Of a DNA stretch of 64,000 nucleotides, positions 10,011 to 19,392 are shown piece by piece (position 1 is the stretch's first letter; the number at the start of each line of letters is the position of its first letter). Under the pieces are notes generated by a model. The model saw only the letters and a list, made by a program, of their open reading frames with translations. It was not told where the DNA came from and ran no database searches. The position numbers and the translations under genes were made by a program. The DNA is from Janthinobacterium sp. BJB426 (GTDB lineage Bacteria > Pseudomonadota > Gammaproteobacteria > Burkholderiales > Burkholderiaceae_D). The stretch covers positions 62,001 through 126,000 of the forward strand of contig NZ_PDZL01000004.1 of NCBI RefSeq assembly GCF_002735705.1, read 5' to 3'.

Positions 10011-10034
10011 CGTAATATACACTTATATATAGCG
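10011..10034 (-). promoter_or_regulatory. Putative ModE box upstream of modA
   Basis: Read toward modA the sequence is CGCTATAT, eight bases, ATATTACG. This is an interrupted palindrome (six of eight positions pair) resembling the CGnTATAT...ATAnnnCG operators of ModE proteins. It lies about 37-60 bases before the modA start, where it would cover the promoter and allow repression by molybdate-bound ModE encoded in the same operon. Confidence 0.6.
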
Positions 10035-10140
10035 TTCTGCCATTGCATGGGTCAAGACAATGCCAATGGCATTGACAGATGCAGATGGCCGGACTATTTT
10101 TAAGAATAGAAGAATATCCACTACTTTCCAGGGTTAAACG

Positions 10141-10923
10141 ATGGGATACGCAGCGGTACTGCTTGGCCCCTCGATGCTCCTGGCGGTCATTCTTCTGGCA
10201 CTGCTCATCGAGAGGCGGCATCCCCTGCAGCAACAGCCTTCGGGTGCGTCACGCTTCAATCTGGCGTATATGGTCATCTATGCCGCCAGCGGCGCCATGC
10301 TTGCCCCGCTCACGGCCATCGTCACGGTGCAGCTTGTCAATGCAGCCGGCGGCGGGTTCATCAATCTCGACGCATCCGGCTCGATGCTGGCGCCGGCATT
10401 CATCGTGTATGCCCTCAGCATGGATTTTCTGGAATACGCCTTTCATCGCGTGCAACACCGCGTACCCGCCATGTGGGCCATGCATTCCTTCCATCACAGC
10501 GATACGACCATGAATGCCAGCACCACGACCAGGCACTATTGGGCCGAAGCGGGCATCAAGGCACTGAGTATCTATCTGCTTGCGGGGATCTTGTTCAAGA
10601 CCAACATGGTGATTTTAGGAATGTACGGCATCCTGGGCTTGTATCATGTTTTTCCGCATATGAATGTCCGGGTCGGCTTTGGCCGTTACTGGATGTTGTT
10701 CAATTCACCGCAGTACCATCGCGTTCATCATTCGGCGCAAGCTGAACATTTCAACCGTAATTTCGCCGGGCTGTTCCCCGTCTTCGACCGGTTGTTCGGC
10801 ACCCACCATATTCCCTGCGCGGAAGAGTATCCGCCGACGGGTCTGGACACGGGCAAGGCGCCGGGAACCTTGCTTGACGCGCTGACGTGGCCAGTGCGCA
10901 GCAAGGCCCCGTCCGCGCCCTAG
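10141..10923 (+). CDS. Sterol desaturase / fatty acid hydroxylase family membrane protein
   Basis: 260 residues with membrane segments and the di-iron histidine motifs of the family: HRVQH, HSFHH and HRVHH, in that order. Such enzymes use a di-iron centre and oxygen to hydroxylate or desaturate lipids. The exact substrate cannot be told from the sequence; bacterial members act on fatty acids, hopanoids, carotenoids or ornithine lipids. It stands alone, divergent from modA and overlapping the convergent transporter gene by four bases. Confidence 0.88.
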   Translation: MGYAAVLLGPSMLLAVILLALLIERRHPLQQQPSGASRFNLAYMVIYAASGAMLAPLTAIVTVQLVNAAGGGFINLDASGSMLAPAFIVYALSMDFLEYAFHRVQHRVPAMWAMHSFHHSDTTMNASTTTRHYWAEAGIKALSIYLLAGILFKTNMVILGMYGILGLYHVFPHMNVRVGFGRYWMLFNSPQYHRVHHSAQAEHFNRNFAGLFPVFDRLFGTHHIPCAEEYPPTGLDTGKAPGTLLDALTWPVRSKAPSAP

Positions 10924-11924
10924 ACGCGCGCCACCGCCACCTCGTCGCGCCGCGCATACCGTTGCGCGATCACGGCGCAGATCATCAGCTGAATCTGGTG
11001 GAACAGCATTAGCGGCAAGATCACCATGCCCAGCGAACGCGTGGAAAACAGCACCTTGGCCATCGGTACGCCGCTGGCCAGGCTTTTCTTCGAGGCGCAA
11101 AAGACGATGGCGATTTCATCTTCCTTGTTGAACCCCAGGCGGCGGCTGACAAAGGTGGATATGCCCAGCACCAGCGCCAGCAGCAGCAGGCTGATCAGCC
11201 CCAAGGCCACCAGCGTTTCCACCGAAATCGTATGCCACAGGCCTTCGCTGACGGCTTCGCTGAAGGCCGTGTAGACCACCAGCAAGATCGAACCCTGGTC
11301 GACGTATTTCAAGGTGGCTTTATGGCGGTCGACCCAGCGGCCGATCCAGCGGCGCAGGAACTGGCCGGCCAGGAAGGGCAGCAGCAGCTGCATGACAATC
11401 GACAATACCGCGTCCACCGACGACTTGCTTTCCGCGCCCTTGGCCACCAGCAAGCCCACCAGGATGGGGGCGAGGAAAATGCCGATGAAGTTCGAGGCCG
11501 AGGCGCTGCAGATGGCGGCCGGCACATTGCCGCGCGCCATGGCCGTCATGGCGATCGACGATTGCACGGTAGAGGGCAGAGCGCACAGGAACAAGATGCC
11601 CATGTACAGGTCGGGCGTGAGGAAGGTCAGCGCCAGCGGGCGCAAGGCCAGGCCCAGCAGCGGAAACAGGACAAAGGTGCTGGCCAGCACCAGCAAGTGC
11701 AGGCGCCAGTGCATGGCGCCGGCCACCACGGCTTCGCGCGACAGCTTGGCGCCGTGCAGGAAGAACAGGGCGCCGATGGCCACCGTGGTGATGTTGCCGA
11801 AGACCACGGCCGTCTGGCCCGTGCAAGGCAGGAAAGTGGCCAGCGCCACGGTGACGAGCAGGGCGAGGGTGAAGTTATCGGGTTGCAGATTGCGCAGCAG
11901 GGCGCGTGGAGAGAAAGAAGACAT
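10920..11924 (-). CDS. Bile acid:sodium symporter (BASS/SBF-like) family transporter
   Basis: 334-residue polytopic membrane protein with about ten hydrophobic segments. It carries the YfeH-like family features LPSTVQSSIAMTAMARGN and SASNFIGIFLAPI. These proteins are predicted sodium-coupled organic anion transporters, but the substrate of this clade is not established. It ends convergently against the hydroxylase gene and begins about 100 bases from the end of rhaI, on the same strand. Whether it is read through from rhaI is unclear. Confidence 0.85.
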   Translation of the reverse strand: MSSFSPRALLRNLQPDNFTLALLVTVALATFLPCTGQTAVVFGNITTVAIGALFFLHGAKLSREAVVAGAMHWRLHLLVLASTFVLFPLLGLALRPLALTFLTPDLYMGILFLCALPSTVQSSIAMTAMARGNVPAAICSASASNFIGIFLAPILVGLLVAKGAESKSSVDAVLSIVMQLLLPFLAGQFLRRWIGRWVDRHKATLKYVDQGSILLVVYTAFSEAVSEGLWHTISVETLVALGLISLLLLALVLGISTFVSRRLGFNKEDEIAIVFCASKKSLASGVPMAKVLFSTRSLGMVILPLMLFHQIQLMICAVIAQRYARRDEVAVARV

Positions 11925-12024
11925 GCGTGGACCTGGTAGCGGCGCAGGACAGCGCCAGTGCCAGGCATTCTACCTGCTTGCTTGGCGGCATGCAGGGAAG
12001 ATGCATGCCGCCCAGTTCGCTGCT

Positions 12025-13320
12025 TTAAACAATACCGCTGCTGCTCGCCCCTGCCTTCGGTGGACGCGCGACGCCACGCGCTTCGCGGTAACCGCTGCTG
12101 CGGTAGCAGGCGACCGGATCGATGGCCGCGCCCGAACGCAGGCGCGCCATGGCCAAAATCGCGCTGACATCGGTACGGAATGCCTGCTTCAAGGCCTGCG
12201 CGGACGCATGCACGTCATTGCTTTCCTGCAGGTGGCGCAATCCGGCGCGGTCGACCAGCGCGGACTGGATAAAGGCGCGCTGTACCTCGACGGCGCTGCT
12301 CATCAGGCTTTCGATCGGGTCGGTCACATTGTGCGACTGGTCCAGCATGTAGGCGGGGTTAAAGGTGCTGCCTTCGCGCTCGGCCGCATCGGCCAGTTCA
12401 TTGAATACCAGGAACAACTGGAACGGGTTGATGCTGCCCGAATCGAGGTCGTCGTCGCCGTATTTGCTGTCGTTGAAGTGGAAGCCGCCCAACTTGCCGA
12501 ACTGCGCCAGGCGCGCGACGATCATTTCAATATTCGTGTTTGGCGCATGGTGGCCCAGGTCGACCAGACATTTGGCTTTCGGGCCCAGGGTGGTGGCGCA
12601 GGCAAAGCTGGTGCCCCAGTCGGCGATGGTGGTGGCGTAGAAGGCCGGCTCGAACAGCTTGTGTTCGATGAAAATATTCCAGTCGGCGGGCAGGGCGCCG
12701 TAGATGTCGCGCATGCTGTCCAGGTAGCGCTCCAGCGCACCACGCAGATTGTGTTGGCCGGGGAAGTTGGCGCCATCGCCGACCCACACCGTCAGCGCTT
12801 TCGAACCGAGCGCGCGGCCCAGTGCTATGCATTCGATGTTGTGCTCGACCGCCTGCGCGCGCACGCTGGCGCTTTGCGAGGTCAGACTGCCGTGCTTGTA
12901 GGTGTGCTCCTGGCCCAGCTGGTCCTGGAAGGTGTTCGAATTGACGGCGTCAAAGCCCAGGCCATAGCCTTCGGCGACTTCACGCAGGGCTGCCGTGTCG
13001 CTCACTTTGTCCCATGGAAAATGCGGCGAGACGGCGGGCGTGGCTTGCGTCAGTTGATGGATGACGGCGCAGTCTTCCAGCTTTTCAAATATATTGCGCG
13101 GTTCGCCCACGCCGGGGAAACGGGCAAAGCGGGTGCCGCCGGTGCCGGCACCCCAGGTTGGCACGGCCACGGCAAAGGTCTGCGCCAGCGCCGTCAGTTT
13201 TTCAATGTCCTGGCCGCGCCGTTCCAGCACGCCGGCCAGCGCCGCATAGTCGGCGTCGAGGTCGGACTGCAGCTTGGCATTGTGTTCGGCCACCAGGCCT
13301 TCGTTGATCATGGTGTTCAT
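12025..13320 (-). CDS. rhaI: L-rhamnose isomerase (rhizobial/Pseudomonas type)
   Basis: 431 residues. It converts L-rhamnose to L-rhamnulose, a metal-dependent TIM-barrel reaction. Diagnostic stretches are FIEHKLFEPAFYATT, CLVDLGHHAPNTNIE and GGFHFNDSKYGDDDLDSG, which hold the acidic and histidine metal ligands. The ATG at 13320 has a GGAGAC upstream. The open frame continues to 13863 but that part is antisense to rhaD and is not coding. It lies 59 bases downstream of rhaD in the divergent rhaD-rhaI arm. Confidence 0.94.
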   Translation of the reverse strand: MNTMINEGLVAEHNAKLQSDLDADYAALAGVLERRGQDIEKLTALAQTFAVAVPTWGAGTGGTRFARFPGVGEPRNIFEKLEDCAVIHQLTQATPAVSPHFPWDKVSDTAALREVAEGYGLGFDAVNSNTFQDQLGQEHTYKHGSLTSQSASVRAQAVEHNIECIALGRALGSKALTVWVGDGANFPGQHNLRGALERYLDSMRDIYGALPADWNIFIEHKLFEPAFYATTIADWGTSFACATTLGPKAKCLVDLGHHAPNTNIEMIVARLAQFGKLGGFHFNDSKYGDDDLDSGSINPFQLFLVFNELADAAEREGSTFNPAYMLDQSHNVTDPIESLMSSAVEVQRAFIQSALVDRAGLRHLQESNDVHASAQALKQAFRTDVSAILAMARLRSGAAIDPVACYRSSGYREARGVARPPKAGASSSGIV

Positions 13321-13379
13321 GCTTCGTCTCCTTGTGCACAGCGCGGCGCGTTGGCCGGCTGCTTTTTTATAGGACTTGA

Positions 13380-15488
13380 TTATCGTGTAAATGCGGCCGC
13401 GTTGCCGGCATCGACATTGATGATATTGCCGGTACTCTTGGCGGCTTTTTCGCTGGATAGGAAATACACGGCTTCGGCGATGTCTTCCGGCAGCACGCTG
13501 CGTTTGAGCATGCTGCGCTGGCGGTAGAATTCCTCGATATCGTCCGAATCGATCTTGTTCGAGGCGGCCCGCTCTTCCTTCCACTTGCCATCCCAGATGC
13601 GCGAACCGCGGATCACGGCGTCGGGGTTGACGACATTGACGCGGATGCCGTGCGGCGCGCCTTCCAGCGCCAGGCAACGGGCCAGGTGAATCTCGGCCGC
13701 CTTGGCGGTGCAATAAGCCGAGGCGCCACCGGAGGCCACCAGGCCATTCTTGCTGGCCACATACACCATGCTGCCGCCCAACTGCTGCTGCTTCATGATG
13801 CGGAAGGCGGCGCGGCTGACCAGGAAGTAGCCGGTGACCAGAATCGACTGGTTGCGTTCCCACATTTCCAGGGTCGTGTCTTCCACCGGCGCCGACGAGG
13901 CGATACCCGCGTTCGACACCAGCAGGTCGACGCCGCCAAAGCGCAGCGCGGCCGCGTTCAGGATGGCCTCTACTTCATGCTCGGCCGTGATATTGGCGCG
14001 CACCGTGGCGATATTGTCGCGGCCCGCCACCTTCAGCAGCGCCTGCTCGGCTTCTTCGAGGGCGCCGCCATCGATATCGGTCAGCATCACGCACGCGCCT
14101 TCCTGCAGCAGCTGGCGCGCCACGGCCTGACCGATGCCGCCGGCGCCACCGGTTATCAGCGCGATGCGGCCGGCCAGGCTTTTCGGTTTCGGCATGCGCT
14201 GCAGCTTGGCTTCTTCCAGCAGCCAGTATTCGATATCGAAGGCTTCCTGTTCCGGCAGGCCGACATAGGTGTCGACGCCATTGGCGCCGCGCATCACGTT
14301 GATGGCGTTGACATAGAACTCGCCGGCGATGCGCGCCGTCGCCTTGTCCTTGGCGAACGACAGCATGCCCACGCCAGGGATCAGATAGATGATCGGGTTG
14401 GCGTCGCGCACGGCGGGGCTGTTGTCGTGCTTGCAGCGCGTATAGTAGGCGAGGTAGTCCGCGCGGTAGGCGGCCAGCGCATCGTCGAGGCCCGCCACCA
14501 GCTTGTCGAAGTCTGGGCTGGCGGGCTCGAAGTCGATCACGAACGGGCGGATCTTGGTGCGCAGGAAGTGGTCGGGGCAGGAAGTGCCGAGCGCGGCCAG
14601 CGGCAGCAAATCGTTGCTGCAAACAAAATCGAGCACATTGGCGCTGTCGTCGAAGTGGCCCAGCTTGTATTCGTCCTGGCTGATCTTGCCGCGCAGCAGG
14701 GGCATCAGCCGCTGCGCCAGCGCGGCGCGTTCTTCCGACGGCAGCGGTGCGACCTTGGCGCCGCCAAACGCCGGTTGTCTGGTATTGGCGGCCAGCCAAT
14801 CTTCGGCGCGCTTGATGATGGCCAGCGTGACTTCATAGCAGGACTTGGCCGTATCGCCCCAGGTAAACAGGCCGTGGCCTTCGAGGATGATGCCCTTCAG
14901 GTTCGGCTGCGCCTGCGATACGGCTTCCAGTTTCAGGCCCAGGTCGTAGCCGGGGCGCTGCCATGGTAGCCAGCCCAGTTCGCCTTCAAAAATCTTTTGC
15001 GTCAAAGCCTTGCTGTTGGCGCAGGCGGCGATCGCGATCACCGCATCCGGATGCATATGGTCGACATGCTTGCGCGCGATATACGCATGCAGCGGGGTAT
15101 CGATACTGGCCGCGCGCGGGTTCAGGTTGAAGGTGCAATGGGGCAAATAGGCCACCATTTCGTCTTCCAGCGCCAGGCCACGGTAGCGGCCTTTCAGGGC
15201 ATTGAGCTTGTCCATATACAAGGTGGAAAAGCCGTCGAGCTTGATGCTGCCCAGGTCGCCGCCGGAGCCTTTGACCCACAGCACTTCGGCTTGGTCGCCC
15301 GTCAGCGGATCGGTCATGGTGATCTTGGCCGAGGTATTGCCGCCGCCAAAATTGGTGATGCGCATATCCGAACCGAGCAGGTTCGAGCGGTACAGCAGCA
15401 GTTCCGGTTCGCTCAAGGTTGCGGCGTGCGCGTCGTCCCACAGCGAGGCCATGGGCGCGGGCGATTTGGTGTCCATCGTGGCGGTCAT
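13380..15488 (-). CDS. rhaD: Bifunctional rhamnulose-1-phosphate aldolase / lactaldehyde dehydrogenase
   Basis: 702-residue fusion. The N-terminal class II aldolase half has the metal-binding HVDHMHP and LEGHGLFTWG motifs. The C-terminal short-chain dehydrogenase half (from about residue 430) has the NAD motif TGGAGGIG, the NAG motif and YCTAKAA with the catalytic Tyr and Lys. Together they split L-rhamnulose-1-phosphate to DHAP and L-lactaldehyde and oxidise the aldehyde. The ATG at 15488 has a TGGAGA upstream. It is the first gene of the arm divergent from rhaR. Confidence 0.94.
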   Translation of the reverse strand: MTATMDTKSPAPMASLWDDAHAATLSEPELLLYRSNLLGSDMRITNFGGGNTSAKITMTDPLTGDQAEVLWVKGSGGDLGSIKLDGFSTLYMDKLNALKGRYRGLALEDEMVAYLPHCTFNLNPRAASIDTPLHAYIARKHVDHMHPDAVIAIAACANSKALTQKIFEGELGWLPWQRPGYDLGLKLEAVSQAQPNLKGIILEGHGLFTWGDTAKSCYEVTLAIIKRAEDWLAANTRQPAFGGAKVAPLPSEERAALAQRLMPLLRGKISQDEYKLGHFDDSANVLDFVCSNDLLPLAALGTSCPDHFLRTKIRPFVIDFEPASPDFDKLVAGLDDALAAYRADYLAYYTRCKHDNSPAVRDANPIIYLIPGVGMLSFAKDKATARIAGEFYVNAINVMRGANGVDTYVGLPEQEAFDIEYWLLEEAKLQRMPKPKSLAGRIALITGGAGGIGQAVARQLLQEGACVMLTDIDGGALEEAEQALLKVAGRDNIATVRANITAEHEVEAILNAAALRFGGVDLLVSNAGIASSAPVEDTTLEMWERNQSILVTGYFLVSRAAFRIMKQQQLGGSMVYVASKNGLVASGGASAYCTAKAAEIHLARCLALEGAPHGIRVNVVNPDAVIRGSRIWDGKWKEERAASNKIDSDDIEEFYRQRSMLKRSVLPEDIAEAVYFLSSEKAAKSTGNIINVDAGNAAAFTR

Positions 15489-15817
15489 ACAGTGTCTCCA
15501 TTATTGGTTATGTGTGCGATTGCCATGACCGCATCTGTGTGCGGAGCAGCTGGCGGCAGCAGCGCTCAGTAGAAATCAGCGGCCTGGCCATGTCAATCAA
15601 CAAGCAATCAAAACGGTGAGAGAAACGCAAATAATCATCATGTTGATCGGAACCCCGATCAGCCATTTGCGCAATGGGCAAATAATCACCATGTTGATTG
15701 ATTGATTGTTGACATGGACTGCTCAACTGCTTAGGCTGGCTCACCGATAAAGAAGTCGTCCCTGGCCATTGCGCACCGCGCCGCAGCCTCCAAGGAGATG
15801 ACTCAAGAGGAGACAAC
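15489..15817. promoter_or_regulatory. Divergent rha control region with direct and inverted repeats
   Basis: This 329-base gap holds both rha promoters. A 21-base element, GCAAATAATCA[T/C]CATGTTGAT, occurs at 15627-15647 and 15678-15698 with one mismatch, 51 bases apart. A second pair is inverted: CCATGTCAATCAAC from 15588 and GATTGTTGACATGG near 15703-15716. The regular spacing on one helix face suits operators for the adjacent DeoR-type regulator, with or without a Crp-like activator. This is an inference from sequence and position. Confidence 0.7.
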
Positions 15818-16651
15818 GTGATCAATCACAAACGCCGCAAAGGGCTGTTGAAGTTACTCGCCGAGCACACCACGGCGAGCGTCGATCAATTGGTCAACTG
15901 GCTCAATTCGTCGCCGGCCACGGTGCGGCGCGATATCGCCTGGCTGGCCGAGCGCAATCTGCTGGTGCGCACCCGTGGCGGAGCGGAAAGCCTGCCGCAA
16001 AAAAAACAGCGTACGTTTGCGCTGTCGGGCGAGACATTCCAGAACAATATCGACCGCTGCGCCGCGCAGAAACGCGCGATTGCCCGCCATGCCTGCGGCC
16101 TGTGCGCGGACGGTGACACCATCATCATCAATGGCGGCACCACCACCTATCGCATGGTGGAATTCTTGGTCGACAAGCGCCTGAAAATCCTCACCAATTC
16201 CTTCATGATGGCCGAGCGCCTGTTGATGACCAGCGAGAACGAAATCATCCTGCCAGGCGGCAAGGTCTATCGCGAGCAGAACGTCATTTTGAGCCCGTTC
16301 GACAACGACATCAGCCAGCACCATTACGCCGGGAAAATGTTCATGGGCGTGTACGGCCTGTCGATGCTGGGCCTGATGGAAGCGGACCCGATGCTGATCC
16401 AGGCCGAAAAGCGCCTGATCAGCCAGGCCGAGGAACTGATCGTGCTGGCCGACAGCAGCAAGTTCGCGCGCAAGGCCGGGCTGATCCTGTGCGGCCTGAA
16501 CCGCGTGTCCTGCGTGATCACTGATACGGGCGCGTCCGATGCAGCCGTGCAGATGCTGGAGCAATCGGGCGTGAAAGTACTGGCGGTGGCGCCCGAGCAA
16601 GCCGCTGAAGCGAGCCTGCTGCAGACGGAAAAGGAATGGCAAGTCCACTAA
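15818..16651 (+). CDS. rhaR: DeoR family regulator of the rhamnose locus
   Basis: 277 residues. The N-terminal DeoR helix-turn-helix (VDQLVNWLNSSPATVRRDIAWL) is followed by a sugar-phosphate-binding DeoR C-terminal domain with GDTIIINGGTTTYRM. The start is GTG at 15818 with AGGAGA upstream. It heads the transport arm, as in rhizobial rha loci where the DeoR protein RhaR controls both arms. The likely effector is a rhamnose pathway intermediate. Confidence 0.9.
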   Translation: MINHKRRKGLLKLLAEHTTASVDQLVNWLNSSPATVRRDIAWLAERNLLVRTRGGAESLPQKKQRTFALSGETFQNNIDRCAAQKRAIARHACGLCADGDTIIINGGTTTYRMVEFLVDKRLKILTNSFMMAERLLMTSENEIILPGGKVYREQNVILSPFDNDISQHHYAGKMFMGVYGLSMLGLMEADPMLIQAEKRLISQAEELIVLADSSKFARKAGLILCGLNRVSCVITDTGASDAAVQMLEQSGVKVLAVAPEQAAEASLLQTEKEWQVH

Positions 16652-16722
16652 AAAAATAATAAGAACAAGATGGCAGGGGACATGGTGTCTACCGCCACAT
16701 CAATAATAAAAGGAGACGTGGC

Positions 16723-17727
16723 ATGAAAATGAACAAAATGATGGTGGCGGTCCTGAGCACCTGCATGATGGCCTGCCTGGCCACCGGTGCCCAGGCGGCG
16801 GAAAAAATGAAGATCGCGATGGTCGTGAAGAACCTCGGCAACGGCTTTTTTGACGCCGCCCACGAAGGCGCGAACGAAGCGGCCAAGCAACTGGGCGACG
16901 TGGAAATCATTTACACGGGCCCAACCACGGCCACCGCCGAAGGCCAGATCGAAATCATCAGTTCCCTGATCAGCCAGAAGGTCAAGGCCATCGTCATTTC
17001 CGCCAACGATGCCAATGCGCTGGTGCCGATCACCAAGAAAGCCATGCAGCGCGGCATCAAGGTCATTTCCTTTGACAGCGGCATCGCCAAGGACGGCCGC
17101 CTGATGCAATTGAATCCATCGAGCCCGGCCCTGATCGGCCAGAAGCAAATTGAAATGGCGTCTGACGCCATCGGCGGCGCCGGCGAGATCGCCATCCTGT
17201 CGGCCACCGCGCAAGCGACCAACCAGAATATCTGGATCGGCGAAATGAAGAAAACGCTGGCCCAGCCCGCGTATTCGAAAATCAAGCTGGTGTCGACCGT
17301 GTATGGCGACGACCAGTCCGACAAAAGCTACCGCGAAGCGATTGGTTTGCTGCGCAGCAACCCGAACCTGAAAGCCATCATCGCCCCGACTACGGTTGGC
17401 ATCAATGCGGCCGGCAAGGCCGTGGTCGATGAAAAACTGGTCGGCAAAGTGTATGTGACGGGCCTGGGCCTGCCATCGGAAATGGCCGGCCACGTGAAGA
17501 GCGGCGCCGTGAAAAGCTTTGCGATCTGGAATCCGATCGACCTGGGCTACGCCGCCACCTATGCCGCGCACCAGTTCGTGACCGGCAAGGCGACCGGCAA
17601 GGCCGGCGAATCGATTGCGGTCGGCCGCATGGGCAAGCTGACCGTCGACGCGGCAGGCGAAGCGGCGCTGGCACCACCGTTCACGTACGACAAGGATAAC
17701 GTCGACAAGTTCTCGAAGATCTTTTAA
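16723..17727 (+). CDS. rhaS: Rhamnose ABC transporter substrate-binding protein
   Basis: 334 residues. The signal peptide ends at AQAAEKMK, followed by a periplasmic-binding protein type 1 fold of the ribose/rhamnose class (KIAMVVKNLGNGFFDAAHEGA). The ATG has AAAGGAG upstream. It delivers L-rhamnose to the RhaTPQ importer. A palindromic 92-bp repeat follows the stop codon directly, which may shield the 3' end and keep this component more abundant than the membrane parts. Confidence 0.93.
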   Translation: MKMNKMMVAVLSTCMMACLATGAQAAEKMKIAMVVKNLGNGFFDAAHEGANEAAKQLGDVEIIYTGPTTATAEGQIEIISSLISQKVKAIVISANDANALVPITKKAMQRGIKVISFDSGIAKDGRLMQLNPSSPALIGQKQIEMASDAIGGAGEIAILSATAQATNQNIWIGEMKKTLAQPAYSKIKLVSTVYGDDQSDKSYREAIGLLRSNPNLKAIIAPTTVGINAAGKAVVDEKLVGKVYVTGLGLPSEMAGHVKSGAVKSFAIWNPIDLGYAATYAAHQFVTGKATGKAGESIAVGRMGKLTVDAAGEAALAPPFTYDKDNVDKFSKIF

Positions 17728-17819
17728 GTAGGTCGGATCAGGCGCGTAGCGCCGTAATCCGACAACACCAGCGACGTCAACAATGTTGTCGGGTGACGCC
17801 TCCGGCTAACCCGACCTAC
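17728..17819. repeat. REP/MITE-like palindromic element between rhaS and rhaT
   Basis: The 92-bp element has perfect 9-bp inverted ends GTAGGTCGG and CCGACCTAC. Inside are nested hairpins: one arm pairs GTCGGAT...ATCCGAC around GGCGC/GCGCC, another pairs GTCGGGT...ACCCGAC around GCC/GGC, and CCGACAACA pairs with TGTTGTCGG. Such GTCGGATTA...CCGAC palindromes are common dispersed repeats in proteobacterial genomes. It begins right at the rhaS stop codon and ends 22 bases before the rhaT start. Confidence 0.8.
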
Positions 17820-17841
17820 CATTTTTCTTATGTGAACGGCT

Positions 17842-19392
17842 ATGTCACAGAATCCCCCTATTTCGCAGGCCGAGGCGCCGGTATTGCGCCTGCACGGCAT
17901 CTGCAAGCATTTCCATGGCGTCACCGCGCTGAAAGACGTGGCGCTGACGGTGCGCGCCGGCGAAGTGATGGCGCTGATCGGCGAAAACGGCGCCGGCAAG
18001 TCGACCCTGGTCAAGACGCTGACCGGCATTTATCAACCGGACGCCGGCCATATCGAAGTGAACGGCCAGCGCGTGCTGTTTGCCAGCCCGCAAGACGCGA
18101 TGGATGCCGGCATGACCGCCGTGCACCAGGAAACCGTGATGTTCGATGAACTGACGGTGGCCGAAAATATCTATATCGGCCGCCAGCCGCAGACCGGCTA
18201 TCCGGCCCGCATCGACTGGGCGCTGATGGCCAGCCAGGCCGAAGCGATCTTCGCGCGGCTGGAAGTGCAGTTGCCGGTCTTGGCCAAGGTCAAGGACCTG
18301 AGCGTGGCGCAGCGTCACTTCGTCGAGATCGCCCGCGCCCTGTCGCAGGATGCGCGTGTGGTGATCATGGACGAGCCGACGGCCTCGCTGTCGCAGCGCG
18401 AAATCCACGAGCTGTACCGCATCATCGGCCAGCTGCGCGCGGCCGGCACGGCGGTCATTTTCATCTCGCACAAATTCGATGAAATCTTTGCCGTCGCCGA
18501 CAGCTATACGGTGCTGCGCGACGGCCATTTTGTCGCTGCCGGTTTGCTGGCCGAAATCACCGAACCGCAGTTGGTGTCGCTGATGGTGGGCCGCGCGATC
18601 CACCAGGTATTTCCCAAGGTCGAGGTGCCACTGGGAGCGACCCTGCTGGAAGTGTCGCAGTTCTGTCATCCGACCGAATTTCGCGATATTCATTTTTCGG
18701 TGCAGCAAGGTGAGATCGTCGGCTTCTATGGCCTGGTGGGTGCCGGCCGCTCCGAGGTGATGCAGGCGCTGTTCGGCCTCACGCAAGGCGTGACGGGCAC
18801 GGTCAAGATTGCCGGCAAGGAAGTGGCGATCCGCAGCGCCAGCGACGCCATCAAGCACGGCATCGCCTATGTGCCGGAAGACCGTCAGCACCAGGGCGCG
18901 CACCTGTCGCTGTCGATCGTACAGAACATTACCTTGCCGATTCTGGATGGTATCGGTTTTTTTCTCCGCAGCAAGCGTTCGCGTGAAACCGCGATTGCGC
19001 GCCAGTTCAGCGAACAGCTGGAACTGAAAGCCAGCCATTTTACGCAAATGGTGTCGGAACTGTCCGGTGGCAACCAGCAAAAAGTGGTGCTGGCCAAATG
19101 GCTGGCCACCAAGCCGAAAGTCATTATTCTCGATGAACCCACCAAGGGCATCGATATCGGCTCGAAAGCGGCCGTGCACCGCTTTATCAGCGAGCTGGTG
19201 ACGCAGGGCCTGTCGGTGATTTTGGTGTCGTCGGAATTGCCGGAAGTACTGGGCATGGCCGACCGCGTGGTGGTGATGCACCAGGGACATATCAATTGCG
19301 TGTTGCCGCGTGCCCAGGCGACACCGGAAAAAGTGGTTGCCGCCGCCTCCGGCAGCGCGTACTCGAACGAGGAACTCACATGCACTACCTGA
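17842..19392 (+). CDS. rhaT: Rhamnose ABC transporter ATP-binding protein (two fused ABC domains)
   Basis: 516-residue double ABC ATPase of the sugar class. The first half has Walker A GENGAGKST, signature LSVAQRHFVEIARAL and Walker B VVIMDEPTASL. The second half has the degenerate loop GLVGAGRSE, signature LSGGNQQKVVLAKWL and IILDEPTKGIDIG. This asymmetry is normal for sugar importers of this class. It powers L-rhamnose uptake with RhaP and RhaQ, and its end overlaps the rhaP start by 13 bases. Confidence 0.93.
   Translation: MSQNPPISQAEAPVLRLHGICKHFHGVTALKDVALTVRAGEVMALIGENGAGKSTLVKTLTGIYQPDAGHIEVNGQRVLFASPQDAMDAGMTAVHQETVMFDELTVAENIYIGRQPQTGYPARIDWALMASQAEAIFARLEVQLPVLAKVKDLSVAQRHFVEIARALSQDARVVIMDEPTASLSQREIHELYRIIGQLRAAGTAVIFISHKFDEIFAVADSYTVLRDGHFVAAGLLAEITEPQLVSLMVGRAIHQVFPKVEVPLGATLLEVSQFCHPTEFRDIHFSVQQGEIVGFYGLVGAGRSEVMQALFGLTQGVTGTVKIAGKEVAIRSASDAIKHGIAYVPEDRQHQGAHLSLSIVQNITLPILDGIGFFLRSKRSRETAIARQFSEQLELKASHFTQMVSELSGGNQQKVVLAKWLATKPKVIILDEPTKGIDIGSKAAVHRFISELVTQGLSVILVSSELPEVLGMADRVVVMHQGHINCVLPRAQATPEKVVAAASGSAYSNEELTCTT

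Noticed and set aside
13321..13863. N-terminal extension of the rhaI frame
   Set aside because: This part is antisense to the conserved dehydrogenase end of rhaD, and rhaI has a good start with a ribosome site at 13320.
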